Below, piece after piece: positions 12,391-23,330 of a stretch of DNA of 64,000 nt. The notes under the pieces were generated by a model. That model was not told the origin of the DNA. It ran no database searches and was given only the letters and a program-made list of their open reading frames with translations. Position 1 is the stretch's first letter. Every line of letters starts with the position of its first letter. This DNA comes from Stictocephala bisonia (Eukaryota > Arthropoda > Insecta > Hemiptera > Membracidae), in the NCBI GenBank assembly GCA_035578905.1, contig JAQJVL010000280.1, forward strand, positions 930,001 to 994,000, written 5' to 3'. The position numbers and the translations under genes are program-made.

Positions 12391-13709
12391 CAAGGTGAGG
12401 CATAATAACGAGCGATTTTTAAAAGACTGTTAAATAAAAACATTTTGTTACAAAAATATGTTTATATCACAATATTAAAATACATGAAAAAGCATTTTCT
12501 GCAACAGTAAAATGTCTGTTATTTTTTGAAAATAACTCCAGTAAGATGGCGTCCGTTTAGACGCACACATTCCTCGAGCCGGACCTTGAAGTGACTTATC
12601 ACATTGCGTAGCATTGCCAGTGGGATTTGACCAACTTCCTGCCGGATCCGCTCTTTCAGGGCTTCAATTGTTCGAGGAGGATTATCTTGGTAAACTTTAC
12701 TTTTAAGATAACCCCACAAGAAAAAATCACATGCTGTGAGGTCAGGTGAACGAGAGGGCCATGCAATATCTCCATTTCGGGAGATCACATGATTTCGAAA
12801 CAACTGATTGACAATATTCATGCTTACTCGAGCAGTGTGGGATGTTGCTCCATCTTGCTGGAAAAACATCTCATCGTCCACTTCGTAGTGTGCAAGTTGT
12901 GGAGTAAAAAAGTTGTCCAACATCTCTGCATATCTCTGCGAAGTCACTGTCACAGCATTGCCATGGCCATCTTCAAAGAAGTATGGCCCTATGATCCCTA
13001 ATGAAGATATGGCGCACCACACAGTAACTTTTGTGGAATGCAATGGTTGCTGGTGAAGTTCTCTAGGATTAACTTCACTCCAAAATCGAAAGTTCTGCTT
13101 GTTCACGTAACCGGAGAGATGGAAATGTGCTTCATCACTCATCCACAAACGGTTTACAATGTCCTCGTCTTGATTAATCAAATCCAAAAATTCTAAGCTG
13201 AACCGGCTTCTGCTCACATAATCTGTTTCCTTTAGGGTCTGAACAATTTGGATTTTGTACGGGTAGAAGTGTAAATTTCTTCTTACCGTTCTGTTTGAAA
13301 TCCCAAGTGTAACGCTGTGTCGGCGAGCTGAGCGACGAGGGCTTCTTTCAATGGCGACTCTTACACGTTCAATGTTATCAGGTGTGCGCACAGTTTTCGG
13401 TCTCCCTGTTTTCTTCCTTGTCGTTGACGCAGTCTCTTCAAAGTTCTCAACCCACTTTTTAATCGCACATGCAGACGGCACCGGCAAATTCCGATTAATA
13501 TTGAAACGTGCACAACGTGCTAACTGGTATGAACTACCGTTTTTATAAAATGCTTTGACAGCGTACACACCATGCTGTGGGGTCCAGCGCTCCATTGTGA
13601 CTAAATGCTATTTCGCGCCAAACGTAACTGACCCTATCCCCTCTACCTCCATCCAACACAGCTTGGTTCGCGCGATTTTTTAAATCGCTCGGTATTATGC
13701 CTCACCTTG
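12391..13709 (-). mobile_element. Complete DD41D Tc1/mariner transposon
   Basis: 1319 bp, flanked by TA at 12389-12390 and 13710-13711. The termini are near-identical inverted repeats: CAAGGTGAGGCATAATAACG at the left and CAAGGTGAGGCATAATACCG on the complement of the right end. A single uninterrupted transposase ORF fills the centre. It inserted into a foldback MITE, so it is the youngest layer of the nest. Confidence 0.95.
12519..13595 (-). CDS. DD41D mariner transposase, intact
   Basis: A 358-residue transposase that would cut and paste its own element at TA sites. Residues 1-110 form the paired helix-turn-helix DNA-binding region, with a GRPKTVR linker motif at 64-70. The catalytic triad is WMSDEAH (Asp154), FQQDGATSHTA (Asp248) and SPDLTACDFFLWG (Asp290). 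The spacing between the last two is 41 residues, so the signature is DD41D, as in the rosa-type clade of Tc1/mariner. There is no stop or frameshift, and length and both terminal repeats are intact, so it could still be active. The start is the first Met, in the context MERWTPQH typical of this group. Confidence 0.95.
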   Translation of the reverse strand: MERWTPQHGVYAVKAFYKNGSSYQLARCARFNINRNLPVPSACAIKKWVENFEETASTTRKKTGRPKTVRTPDNIERVRVAIERSPRRSARRHSVTLGISNRTVRRNLHFYPYKIQIVQTLKETDYVSRSRFSLEFLDLINQDEDIVNRLWMSDEAHFHLSGYVNKQNFRFWSEVNPRELHQQPLHSTKVTVWCAISSLGIIGPYFFEDGHGNAVTVTSQRYAEMLDNFFTPQLAHYEVDDEMFFQQDGATSHTARVSMNIVNQLFRNHVISRNGDIAWPSRSPDLTACDFFLWGYLKSKVYQDNPPRTIEALKERIRQEVGQIPLAMLRNVISHFKVRLEECVRLNGRHLTGVIFKK

Positions 13710-14489
13710 TACATGACTGGTTTCGGCTCTTAGGCCATCTTCAAAGTGTAAATAATATAGATAGGTTATATTATTTGCACTTGAAGATGGCCTAAGAGCC
13801 GAAACCGGTCATGTATTATTATAAAAAATGAATAAAGGGTACTTAATTATAGTTATTATTCAATTTATTACACTAGTAGCCCTAACTCGTGAGCCAACTT
13901 ATACATAAGAATACTTTGTGTTAAACAAATCTATTAAGCCCTAAAATTATATTTCAAAATAATTGTGATTTATTGTGCTTTAGGTCTACTGCATTTTGTG
14001 AATCCCTTCATCTTCCGTGTATTATTTTAAATTGACCTTCTTAATTGTATGTAAAGTTTATTTTTGTTTCATACATATAATATTAACTAGCTAACATTTA
14101 TATGGCCAATAATTTTATGTTTTAAATTATCTTTCTTTGTACTAGCAAGATATAGTACCTGTAACAATACGTATTATAGTTAATCTGCCCCTTCTAAAAT
14201 TTAATAAAAACCATGAATTCTGTATGTGTGCATCGAATCAAAATTCTTTTAATCGCATCGCTGCATCGAATCGCAAAAAAATGTGCTGCATCGCAAACCA
14301 CTAATATTTAGCTATACATGATTATAAACATTCAACCACATTAACTTATTTTACTTTGTAATGATTTATTTTGTGGGAATGCCTAATGCAAACACCTTGC
14401 AGGATCACATCCTTTTCATTGAAACTTTCTCCTTAGTAACATAATCTTAGTATATCTTAGACATTTTGATATCAGATATTTTGATATTT

Positions 14490-14670
14490 TAGAGATTTTG
14501 TGTGCGATGCATCAAAAAATCAATGCGATTCAATTGAATGCATCGAATCGATGTTTGGATTCATGTCTAGTCAAATGTTGAAATATAAAAAATAATGCGA
14601 TGCATCGATAGTACCATGATGCATAAGCAATATCGATGTCTCAGAATTATTCTGATGCGCGAAAATGACT
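14490..14670. mobile_element. hAT-like terminal fragment with GATGCATCG repeats
   Basis: Contains TGTGTGCGATGCATC, CATCGAATCGATG and GCGATGCATCGATAG. These resemble, in inverted orientation, the subterminal repeats at the ends of copies A (14230-14308) and C (37950-38034). It is likely the opposite end of a related element. Boundaries are approximate. Confidence 0.45.
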
Positions 14671-14896
14671 AATTACTAAGAAAAAATACCTTTTTAAATG
14701 AACGCTATTTATTGGTGTGTTGTAAAACTAGTACTTTGATGTTTTGAATAAAATGTTTTACAATAAAATAGTTGTAAAACGATCGGACACAAACCATATT
14801 ATAACACAATAATGAATAGAGTTTGAAATGTATAATTAATTTCATTCCATTCAACTTCATATATCATGTGTTTAATAATGTCCAAATTTCTCTTTT

Positions 14897-15047
14897 ATAT
14901 TGAATAAATCCTTCCCTTACTAATATTGTAACATTTTCTTTTAAAAAAATCTTATGATAGTATAGGGAAGGTATTAATACATATCTAATAACATTTTTTT
15001 TAAAAGAAATTGTTAAAATTTGAGTAAGGGAAGGATTTATTCAATAT
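14897..15047. mobile_element. Foldback MITE
   Basis: The arms ATATTGAATAAATCCTTCCC and GGGAAGGATTTATTCAATAT are exact inverted repeats at the two ends. Further in, pairing continues with TTTCTTTTAAAAAAA. The element is 151 bp with no coding capacity. Confidence 0.8.
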
Positions 15048-16209
15048 CACCATATATATTTAATCAAATGTATTTACTTCAAGAAATCATAATTGTTTAT
15101 TTAACAAAATCATAGTACATGCATATTTTAATAAACTAGTCACAAATTAATTTAATGTAAATTATAAATTACCTAATCACTAATATGAACCAAGTTATAG
15201 ATTTATTTATCATAACAATACTCTAAATTGACCCAAAAGCTTTTTTTTTTTTATATATATATTCACCACAAGAAATTATATGTACTGGCTATCAAGTGTC
15301 AACATATGTGCTATAAAAGTGACTGTTGCAATGACAGTGACTTTTTCTCTTCCTTCTTCATCAAGACTTGGCAGTGAAAGCATTTCAATTTTTAGAAAAG
15401 CCAAAATTATTTGAATTGAATTAAATTTTTCAGTAAATTGAACTAAGTGTAATTATAAAAACATTAAAAGTCAATTATAACCTAAACATCATTAATATGG
15501 AATATCAAGAAAGAATATTTATTTAAATTTGGTGAGGTTAGTACCTCATTAAAAGTAGTATTAAAGTAGTATTAAAGTAGTATTAGTAGTATTAAAGTAG
15601 TATTAGTAGTATTAAAAGGCCATAGTACAATTCATCATCCTTGACCTAGCTACTTATCATTCAAAACTTAACTTCCAGCTCACATTATATCTATCCTTTT
15701 TTTATCTTCAATAATTTAAATAGTTTTATAAATTTTATTGTTTTCTATATTAAATCCAAAAATTTCAATCCATTTTATTTTAATTCAAAAATCAGTTAGC
15801 CTACTTGAACCATCAATCAAGTCAAGCCAGTACGATACCCCACTTAGAGATTTTGTATCTACAAATTTATAATAAATTATCTCATAGCCTAATTTGAACA
15901 AGCCGAAGGTAGACATATAAAAAATTGTAACTTAAAACTAAATTCATATATATATTGATTGTTATTGAAAATTTTTGAGACACCCATTTTGAACATTAAT
16001 AAAATCCTTTCATTTCATGTGACAGCTGTTTTATATTTATTCATAGCCTTAAGTAGAAAGTAATATTTAATTTAATATAGTTACATATCAAATAATATTT
16101 TAATCTAATCAAATATATTAAAATAGGAGATTGCAAGTTGGACTATGAGATATAACTCGTACTGATATGAACATGATATTAGTTCATTGCACAATGTGTA
16201 CTGGTATCA
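15048..16209. other. AT-rich intronic sequence with a short tandem repeat
   Basis: No gene or classified element. At 15556-15616 there is a simple repeat of GTAGTATTAAA and GTAGTATTA units. Confidence 0.5.
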
Positions 16210-16737
16210 TAATTTATGTGCGTGCAGTGTTCCACGAATTAGTAGAACATCCCATACAGACAGTCCAGCTATGCGTTAGTCGGTAGTTATTTTGGAATCC
16301 GTATTTGATAACAAAATACAAATAATAATACATATTGGGTTCTTCAATTGTGTTTTCAATTATTTCTGATAACAGTGAGACACGGACAGTCCGAATATTG
16401 CTGACAACATCGGTCCATTCCTTAGCGTGATTTTTGTTACCTTTCCTGTCTGATAGGGTACCTGGTCTATACAGTCCATCATTTTTACAAAACAATTACC
16501 AATCAAAACTCAGCCTTATCTTGTTTTCTTTTATAATTTCAAACGTGTTGTATTTTTAACAATTCACGTCAAGTTCGTCGGTTTCGATTCAGTTAGTCTG
16601 TTGGCACTGTGTTCTAAAATACATCACTCAAGATTATTTATATTAAAAAAAGTATAATTAAACATGAATTATTAAAAAGAACTCTATTAACATCTATTTT
16701 CAACCTTTTTATAGGAAAATATATTACATTAAAAGTA

Positions 16738-16837
16738 ATGTAAAAACTCTCAATGTGTTCAATAAATTACATTTTATTTTTTATTTTGTAAAAACTCTCA
16801 ATGTGTTCAATAAATTACATTTTATTTTTTATTTTTT
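16738..16837 (+). repeat. 49-base tandem duplication
   Basis: Two adjacent copies of a unit containing TGTAAAAACTCTCAATGTG and TTCAATAAATTACATTTTA, ending TTTTTTATTT. The second copy abuts the SINE tail, so it may include a target-site duplication or slippage product. Confidence 0.85.
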
Positions 16838-17108
16838 TATTTATTCATAAGACGCCGATCGTCAAGATATGGGCGAATATGGATTTCGAATGAATGTGAT
16901 GAGTGTATATGAGCGAATGTAGTCATTGTTACAAACTAAGGCCGACTATTCCTTAGAAAGTGTCATTAATTAATAGACCAATGACAAATGAACAGCCGGT
17001 GGTTATCAGCTGATCCTTCTCAAAATGTATTGACTCTGATTGGGATCGAACTGAGAACCTTTAGCACATGAAGCTGGGATTGAACCAACTACGCTACCGA
17101 CCAATTTA
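16838..17108 (-). mobile_element. tRNA-derived SINE, near full length
   Basis: Read on the minus strand it starts TTGGTCGGTAGCGTAGTTGG, which fits an RNA polymerase III A box (TAGCGTAGTTGG), followed about 40 bases later by the B box AGTTCGATCCC. A tRNA-unrelated body follows, and it ends in an AATAAATAAA-type tail. Partial copies lie at 741-960, 46030-46140 and 51695-51905. Confidence 0.75.
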
Positions 17109-17885
17109 TTGCATCATATATTGATAATGTTTTATTGTTATCAAAATGTTGCTTCTTCTAAAAAAATCCTGATATAGTATGTTTTATTTATCTACACTTA
17201 TGTAACTTTACAATAATATTTATTTAAGTTAACTTATTGTCAGTTAAAAAATAAACAGTTATATGGCTGTCATCATTTTCCAAAAATGACAGTCAATAAT
17301 AATTAAATTGTTTTCTATATTTTATACATTCTTCTTTTTGCCTGTGAGATATTATTTTAACTGCAACAAATTAAATTTTTATACTTTTGACCAGTTACTC
17401 TCCCACAACAGTCAAGTACAACTATGGGTATTTCAATTTAATGCAGAGCCTTCATCTTTCTTCTTTACTAGCTGTTCCTATATTTGAACCTCTTTTGACT
17501 TAATTACTGTACATAAGCATGTGTGTGTACAGTATATTGTGACGAGTTTAAGGGCTTAATAAATGTGTCTGTTAAACAAATTTATCAAGCCCTTAAACTC
17601 TATTTCCAAATAATTGTGATTTATTGTGCTTTAGGCCTTCTGCATTTTGTGAATCCCTTCATCTTCCGTATATTATTTTAAATTTACCTTCTTAATTGTA
17701 TGTAAAGTTTATTTTTGTTTCATACATATAATATTAACTAGCTAACATTTATATGGCTAATAATTTTATGTTTTAAATTATCATTCTTTGTACTAGCAAG
17801 ATATAGTACCTGTAACAATACGTATTATAGTTAATCTGCCCCTTCTAAAATTTAATAAAAACCATGAATTCTGTATGTGCACATT

Positions 17886-18884
17886 CATACACTGCTAGCA
17901 TTCATAATTCAATGGAACTGGCATATGTATTATGGCAAATAGTGAACATCATTTACATTATTTCGGAGTACAGACCCATAAAATCTGTACTGTCACAATA
18001 TGTTTAGATTACTTTAGCAAAGCTACAAACACAGGTGACTGACATTTTGACTAAAGTCTTTACAGGTTCCATAAATGGAATATTTTAATTTTAAACTACC
18101 TTCAGTGTCATTAAGTACATTCTTTCAAGCAAATTTTGTGAGCATAAAATCAATAAATTTATATTGTTTCTGAGTTGCAAGTTTCAAAATTAATTTACAT
18201 TAACCCTTTTATGAATGGAACAACAATTTATAGGACTAGAAAATGTACACCCAGATTTTTCTTGATAGCCTAAAAAAACCACACAAGTCCAAAACAAGAT
18301 TTTTGGTAAGTTATCTTAAAAACTTAAATCAAATCATGTTTATTACCATAACACTTTAACAAGTATTTACGTCAGATTGCTGCCAGAAGGTCAAGTCAAA
18401 AGTAAAGAGTTTGGTTGTACTTATCTAAAACTAACACATAAAATAAATATAAGAATACCAATCAGGTAAACATTAACAATAAGAAGAAGAAGAAAAACAG
18501 ATTAAAATAAGTCTGAGGAGTTTGTGGCCATGGAACTAGTTTAGTTGATCATTTAAATAAAACCTGAAATCCACAAAACAGGATAGTGTAGGCCTATTTG
18601 ATTTAAGAAGTTAATATAAATAGTCACCAAAAAAATGTAACAATCAATAAGTCAACAAAAACATCATAAACTTAAACATTGAATTAAAAACAACATTTTA
18701 ACAATTAACAAAATACAGACTTAACAAATTTAGTTAGGTAAAAAGTTATCTATATTATGATTTTAGTATTAACATGTTCACAATTAAAATTCCCAATTTA
18801 ATTGTTTTTCACAGTAGGTCAATTGCCTAAATTTGGGAACTATTTAGTTTTTTTAGGATAGGAAATCAGGTTTACATTCCTTTG
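17886..18884. other. AT-rich intronic sequence
   Basis: No gene or classified element seen. A short GAA-type run (AAGAAGAAGAAGAAA) sits near 18480. Confidence 0.5.
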
Positions 18885-19639
18885 ATTTCAGTAGTAATGA
18901 AAGGAAAGGAAAGTAGCATACCTGATAAACTTGGTAGACTGGTACACTGTAGATAGACACACAATCACAACACCTGAAGAATTGGATAGTGAAATATTTC
19001 GGAGTCACTGGCACCTTCTTCAGTCACTAAACAACTGGATACACAGTCACACTTGAGGTAGGTGGGTGAGGTGTTGCCAAATGTACAGAAACCTCCGTAA
19101 ACATAGGAATGGACATAGAAATGACTGCAAGATAAATAACCCTGAAAATCCTGTTTCATCCCATAGCATCAGCCACAATCAGAACTTTGATAAATATTTC
19201 ACTGTTAAAGTTATCAGATTACTCCCAGCAAATTGCAATACCACTCAACTTTGAAATCAATCAGCACTCAACCACTCAACTCAGCATATCAATGAATAAC
19301 AAAATCTAGAGACCCACCTAATCTAAATACCTCGTATAAGATAAACCCTGTTTCTCCTTCCCCCACCTAAGCAGCAAAATAAAAATCATAAATGTATAAT
19401 TTCATAATTTTATCATATAATAGAAGCAGAAGTGTTTAAGTGCTCTACAGTTGGCAACACCTCATTCACCTACCTAAAATGTGACTGTGCATCCAGTTGT
19501 TTAGTGACTGAAGATGGGGCCAGTGACCCCCAAATATTTCCCTATCCAATTCTTTGTGATGTGATTGTGTATCTATCTACAGTGAGCCAGTCTACCAAAT
19601 TTATCAGGTATGCTGCTTTCCTTTCATTACTACTGAAAT
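18885..19639. mobile_element. Foldback element with ~205-base arms
   Basis: The left arm from 18885 (ATTTCAGTAGTAATGAAAGG) is the inverted complement of the right arm ending at 19639 (CATTACTACTGAAAT). The pairing runs through TAGACTGG, the GGAGTCACTGGCACC segment and GAGGTGTTGCCAA. Arm identity is moderate to high, so the element is older than the mariner. The spacer of about 340 bases is unrelated AT-rich sequence and shows no transposase. Confidence 0.85.
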
Positions 19640-19664
19640 GTTATGCCTAAGGCCCCAAATTTAT

Positions 19665-19907
19665 CCTATAAATATTCCTTTGGTAAGTCCATGGAAAGTT
19701 AACACACACAAAAAGAGGTAAAAAGCTCATGGAGATATTTCAAAGCCATTGGCCTCATCTTCAGTCCATCCCTAAAACCTTTTCCAGTAACATCTTCTGT
19801 GATGGAATACAGATAAGGCCAGTGGCCTTGAAATATCTCATGACTGTTTTACTTTTGTGTTTGTGTGTTAACTTTCCAAGGACTTACCAAAAGAATATTT
19901 ATAAAGG
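19665..19907. mobile_element. Foldback element with ~95-base arms
   Basis: The left arm, CCTATAAATATTCCTTTGGT, and the complement of the right end, CCTTTATAAATATTCTTTTG, pair through GTTAACACAC and GAGATATTTCAA...GGCCTCATCTTCAG. It is 243 bp and non-coding, only 26 bases from the previous foldback element. Confidence 0.85.
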
Positions 19908-19999
19908 TAATCCTGGTTAATTGTGAACATTTAATGTTCCTTAATTGATAGTTCTGATAATGTATCCTTCAAATTACATAGTCAAACATGCTTGTTTAC

Positions 20000-20184
20000 C
20001 TGCTTGTAAAGGAGGTCCTTCCTAATGCCCAAGGGCTCTGTAGCCAGTAAAGGTACTAAAACTCCCAGACTAGCTTGGAATTTGTCTAGTGCCAACTGAT
20101 ACTGACCTTCAGCCAGATACATCTGAGCCGACAGCCCAATGTCCAGAGCATCCCTTAATGGTGGGGTGCTGCTGCATAAGCTTT
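20000..20184 (-). CDS. Ulk3: ULK3-like exon: MIT domain 2
   Basis: It encodes LRDALDIGLSAQMYLAEGQY, then QLALDKFQASLGVLVPLLATE and RKDLLYKQ, a two-helix MIT-like pattern that corresponds to the second MIT domain of ULK3. Acceptor GTGCAG|AA and donor AAGCAG|GTAAAC. It ends in phase 0 and joins the exon at 8206, which supplies the third helix. The intron to the last exon is about 11.8 kb and holds the DD41D mariner and several other elements. Confidence 0.9.
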
Positions 20185-20520
20185 CTGCACATACAAACAA
20201 AATGCAAAATGTATCCTTACACATAAAAAAGACATTTAAATACATTTGTTTCATGTATTTATTTTAATAAAAATATTAAAATAGAAATACCAAATAAAAT
20301 CATTAAATAAAGCTCTCACAATGAAATTAAATTAAGTGTCAGTTTATGCTAAGTAAAAGATACAGTTGGTGTATAAAAACTATTTTCTTTATGTAGATAA
20401 AAATTCTTCAGTACAAAACTATTGATTAGTTGAATTCAATGACGTAACTAATCACAGTCATAGCAAATTATATATTTGGCATGCAATACATTAGTTTTTT
20501 TCTGGCTGAAACACACATAC

Positions 20521-20724
20521 TCAAATCCAAAATAGACGGAGAGGAAGGTGCAGGGCCGAACGATGAATCAGGCTCGTCAACAGATTGTAGACAGCGGGGC
20601 ACTGGTGTAGACATGGCTGAAGTGACCGGCTGAGGCTGCAAAACAGATTTCAGCTCCTCAGCTCGTTTGGTATACTCAGCTACTTTTGCTGTCAGTGCTG
20701 CTTTTTTCTCAGGATCTTTTTCAG
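20521..20724 (-). CDS. Ulk3: ULK3-like exon: end of MIT domain 1 and linker
   Basis: The exon begins in phase after TTTTAG and encodes EKDPEKKAALTAKVAEYTKR followed by AEELKSVLQ. The AEYTKRAEELK string is the typical last helix of an MIT domain, the module that binds ESCRT-III tails. A Ser/Pro-rich linker follows and the exon ends TTGA|GTATGTG. Joining to the exon at 20184 restores a Lys codon and leads into MIT 2. The first two MIT 1 helices must be in the missing upstream exon. Confidence 0.88.
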
Positions 20725-20829
20725 CTAAAATAAAAAAAACTGGTAAAGGTTTTTGGTATTTCATGTAAATAAACTATAATGCTATCTATACTTTTGCGTT
20801 TTAATTAGTCAATCTGTCCACTAGATAAC

Positions 20830-22250
20830 TAGACGATGCGTTTCAAGTCAAAATACTCATCACCAGGTCACTTGTCTCTATTAAAATGAAATTGAAACTC
20901 ACTTTATACAAAGTTCACACACGCAAAAACACATTATGGCACGCACCTATATAGTTCTGTGGGTGATTGATGGACAAAAACTGGAGTACACTTCAGTTAT
21001 CCCCCTCCTTCACCTATTTCACTGTTTTCATTAGGATCAGCTGTGACCATTGATTTTGTTTTGTCTGTGAGAGTGTTGAATAATATGTTGGATTAAAAAT
21101 GTATCTTGTCATTGAATAAATGTGGATTATTTTTAGACTTGTAAATTTTGTATTCTTGTAGTGTGTTTAATAGTTTACTTTTGTGGCAAAAATGAATTAT
21201 CATTAAATTTTCATCTATTGATTGAAGAGAATGATTGATATCAAAGAGGTGTTGAGCGACGTGTGATTTCTGTTTATTGTGCTTGGGGTCTGGGTAGTGT
21301 TCTTTAAAATCTTGTGCGAAAAGATCTTCCTGTTTGGCCTATATAATATCCTGGACAGTCGTTGCATGAGATCTTATAAACAAATTTGCTATCACTGGTT
21401 TTCTTTTTAATTAAGAGTTTTTGTAATCTATTAGATGTTTTAAATGCCAGTTCTATGTAATGTTTTTTTAGTTCTTTCTTCATAATATTGTTATGCGAGA
21501 GATTATATTCTGTGCAAACATATGTTTTGTTTTTTAGTTCCAGATTGTTTTTTGTTATTAATTTTTCAGACATTGCATGTTTAAAATCATTAGTTATGGC
21601 TATTTATTTAATAGTGTCTATTTCTTTTTTATAATTCATGACTGACATTGGAACGTTAAGGAGTCTATGTACCATTGAGTTGTAGGCTGCTAGCTTATGT
21701 GAATATGGATGGTAAGAAGTTTGATTTGAGATGGTTGGTTTTCTGTAAATGCAGTAATCTAATTTATTATGATTCTCTGAGATCTAAAAAGTTTATGCTG
21801 TTGGATTGTTCCATTTCCATAGTAAATTTGAGTTTGGGATTAAGGCTATTAAAGTATGAAAATAATAGATCTAGTTGTCTAGAGTTTCCATAAAAAAATA
21901 AGATAGTGTCATCAACATATCTGTAGTACATGGCAATTTTATGTATATATTTGTTATTTTGTAAGAATATAAATTCATTCTTAATATGATTTAAATAAAT
22001 ATCTGCTAAAAAATTAGATAAGGGAGTTCCCATAGCTTAGCCATCAGTTTTCTTAAAAAAATGTTCTATCAAAATTGAAGTAGCTTTGTTCTAAAATCTC
22101 TCTCAATAATAACATTAATTCATTCATGGCTTCAGATAATAGTGTGGAACATTTTATCTCTGATTATATCTAGAGTCATATTTATTGGAACGTTGGCGTA
22201 TAGGTTAACTATATCAAATGAAACAAGTATACTGTTCAGTACTTATAACT
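20830..22250 (-). mobile_element. Penelope-like element remnant
   Basis: Minus-strand frames carry a Penelope-type RT followed by a GIY-YIG endonuclease, the diagnostic order of this class. In RT: VSFDIVNLYANVPI (about 22220), MGTPLSNFLADIYL (22030) and YRYVDDTI (YVDD box, about 21915). In the endonuclease: FVYKISCNDCPGYYIGQTGR (about 21380). The tail HVAQHLFDINHSLQSIDENL continues to about 21190. It is broken by stops and frameshifts. The 3' end near 20830 and 5' end are approximate. It lies in the intron just upstream of the MIT 1 exon. Confidence 0.88.
21304..22240 (-). pseudogene. Penelope-type RT and GIY-YIG endonuclease pseudogene
   Basis: The two longest open pieces are 21767-22033 (RT palm with YVDD and NFLDL) and 21304-21573 (linker and GIY-YIG core). 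In this class the RT primes at a nick made by the GIY-YIG domain. Stops between RT blocks 3 and 5 and a frame change before the endonuclease make it non-functional. Confidence 0.85.
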
Positions 22251-22506
22251 TATATTTTAAGGTTTTATAATAGCATTTAATGTGTTAACACTTTAGCATT
22301 AAGAAATAGTTTTTAAGCCAAGAGCGCATTTTAAGTTGTATTATTTTTTAATTTGAAATATCTCAACAGAGAGAGAGAGAGGGGGATAACGCTTTCTAAA
22401 AGCGACATAAATCAGGCGATATGACGTAGTCAGTCGTCTTGAAATCTGATTGGTTAGAATGCACTGTTCTAAAATCGTTTTGCACCACGCGGGGTTATGC
22501 CACGCC

Positions 22507-22545
22507 ACTCTGTCTAGAAACTCTGTCTAGAAACTCTGTCTAGAA
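22507..22545 (+). repeat. 13-base tandem repeat, three copies
   Basis: Three exact copies of ACTCTGTCTAGAA followed by the partial copy AAGTCTGTCT. No function is apparent. Confidence 0.9.
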
Positions 22546-22568
22546 AAGTCTGTCTTGTAACGTCCCTC

Positions 22569-22817
22569 TCACAGCGCACTTCTCTCATATACTCTTTTGG
22601 AGGCCCTCTGCCTCGTGCGCTTTCTATATTGTTTCTCTAAATCTCTGTTAACCACTCTTAAACGTCTTTTAATATTTTTGTGTGTGATATTTTGTATATT
22701 AATTTCTTGTGTGAACTCCCGCCATAGTTTGTGCTTCAAGATCTTCTTTGTGCGTGCTTCCGTGGCAGATGAACTTTGCGAGAAGCGTTCTACCGCGATT
22801 CGTGTAAGAAGACTCAA
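22569..22817 (-). CDS. Small basic ORF, unrecognised
   Basis: An 82-residue ORF rich in Lys and Arg (HKNIKRRLRVVNRDLEKQYR, RKRTRQRASKR) just upstream of the Penelope remnant on the same strand. It could be an N-terminal piece of that element or a chance ORF. No family was recognised and the open reading is short, so this is a weak call. Confidence 0.25.
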   Translation of the reverse strand: MSLLTRIAVERFSQSSSATEARTKKILKHKLWREFTQEINIQNITHKNIKRRLRVVNRDLEKQYRKRTRQRASKRVYERSAL

Positions 22818-23330
22818 GATAAAATGAAGTGAGAACTGTCGTTCGTTGCGTTTCCCTCCAGGACATTGATGGACCTCGCTACCATCTCACCAACGGTTGT
22901 CTCCGGACCTTCCCTCACCTAATTGGAATATTGGACAAGGTACTGTTTTCATCATTTCATGTGTGTAACTTTAGTTATTTTTGTAAGCATATTACTCGAC
23001 ATTTTGTCCCATTTTGCAACAACAAATTATCCACGAACTCTCTCTATAGACATTAACTTTTTGGGCGTTTTTTAATATAAAAATTCCCTGGTCCTTCGAA
23101 TCAATTTAGATATAAATATTTAATTTTCTCATCTCTCATTACCGCTCATATACGTTGTGGATTGATACTCATATTTTCAGTAGTATCTATGAAGTTGTAT
23201 GTATTCTTAAGATTGTGATTATTTTCAAGTTGTATGGTGGGTCAATCCATATGAAGTGGTCCAATGATGGTTGCTTGACTATTATTGAATATTTTCATTT
23301 TTTTATATGTTTTTACCATACTCATAAGAG

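Larger units (their letters stand above)
12331..13873. mobile_element. Foldback MITE, split by a mariner
   Basis: The outer arms read AATAAATTGAATAATAACTA and its complement, then AAGTACCCTTTATTCATTTT. The central part is a near-perfect palindrome around CGGCTCTTAGGCCATCTTCA. The same family is present uninterrupted at 54720-54947. The left arm stops at the TA at 12389-12390, where the DD41D mariner inserted, and resumes at 13710. Confidence 0.85.
11955..14308. mobile_element. hAT-like repeat copy A, interrupted
   Basis: Sequence at 11955-12330 and 13874-14308 matches copy B (17140-17880) and copy C (31425-38034), with landmarks TGCTTCTTCTAAAAAAATC, CATTCTTCTTTTTGCCTGTG and TAATCTGCCCCTTCTAAAA. 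It ends in CGAATC-rich subterminal repeats and TGCTGCATCGCAAACCACTAA, a decayed form of the CACACCCCTA-type hAT terminus preserved in copy C. A foldback MITE and a mariner split it. Confidence 0.65.
16210..17885. mobile_element. hAT-like repeat copy B
   Basis: Matches copy C over 16340-16790 (for example CTGATAGGGTACCTGG) and copies A and C over 17150-17880. It lacks the CGAATC-rich end, diverging after ATGAATTCTGTATGTG. An SINE (16838-17108) and a 49-base tandem duplication interrupt it. The minus-strand ORF at 16214-16495 (93 aa) is not recognised as any transposase. Confidence 0.65.

Noticed and set aside
17050..17108. Stand-alone tRNA gene on the minus strand
   Set aside because: A and B boxes are present but the flanking stems do not form a tRNA and the sequence continues into a repeated body with an A-rich tail; it is a SINE head.
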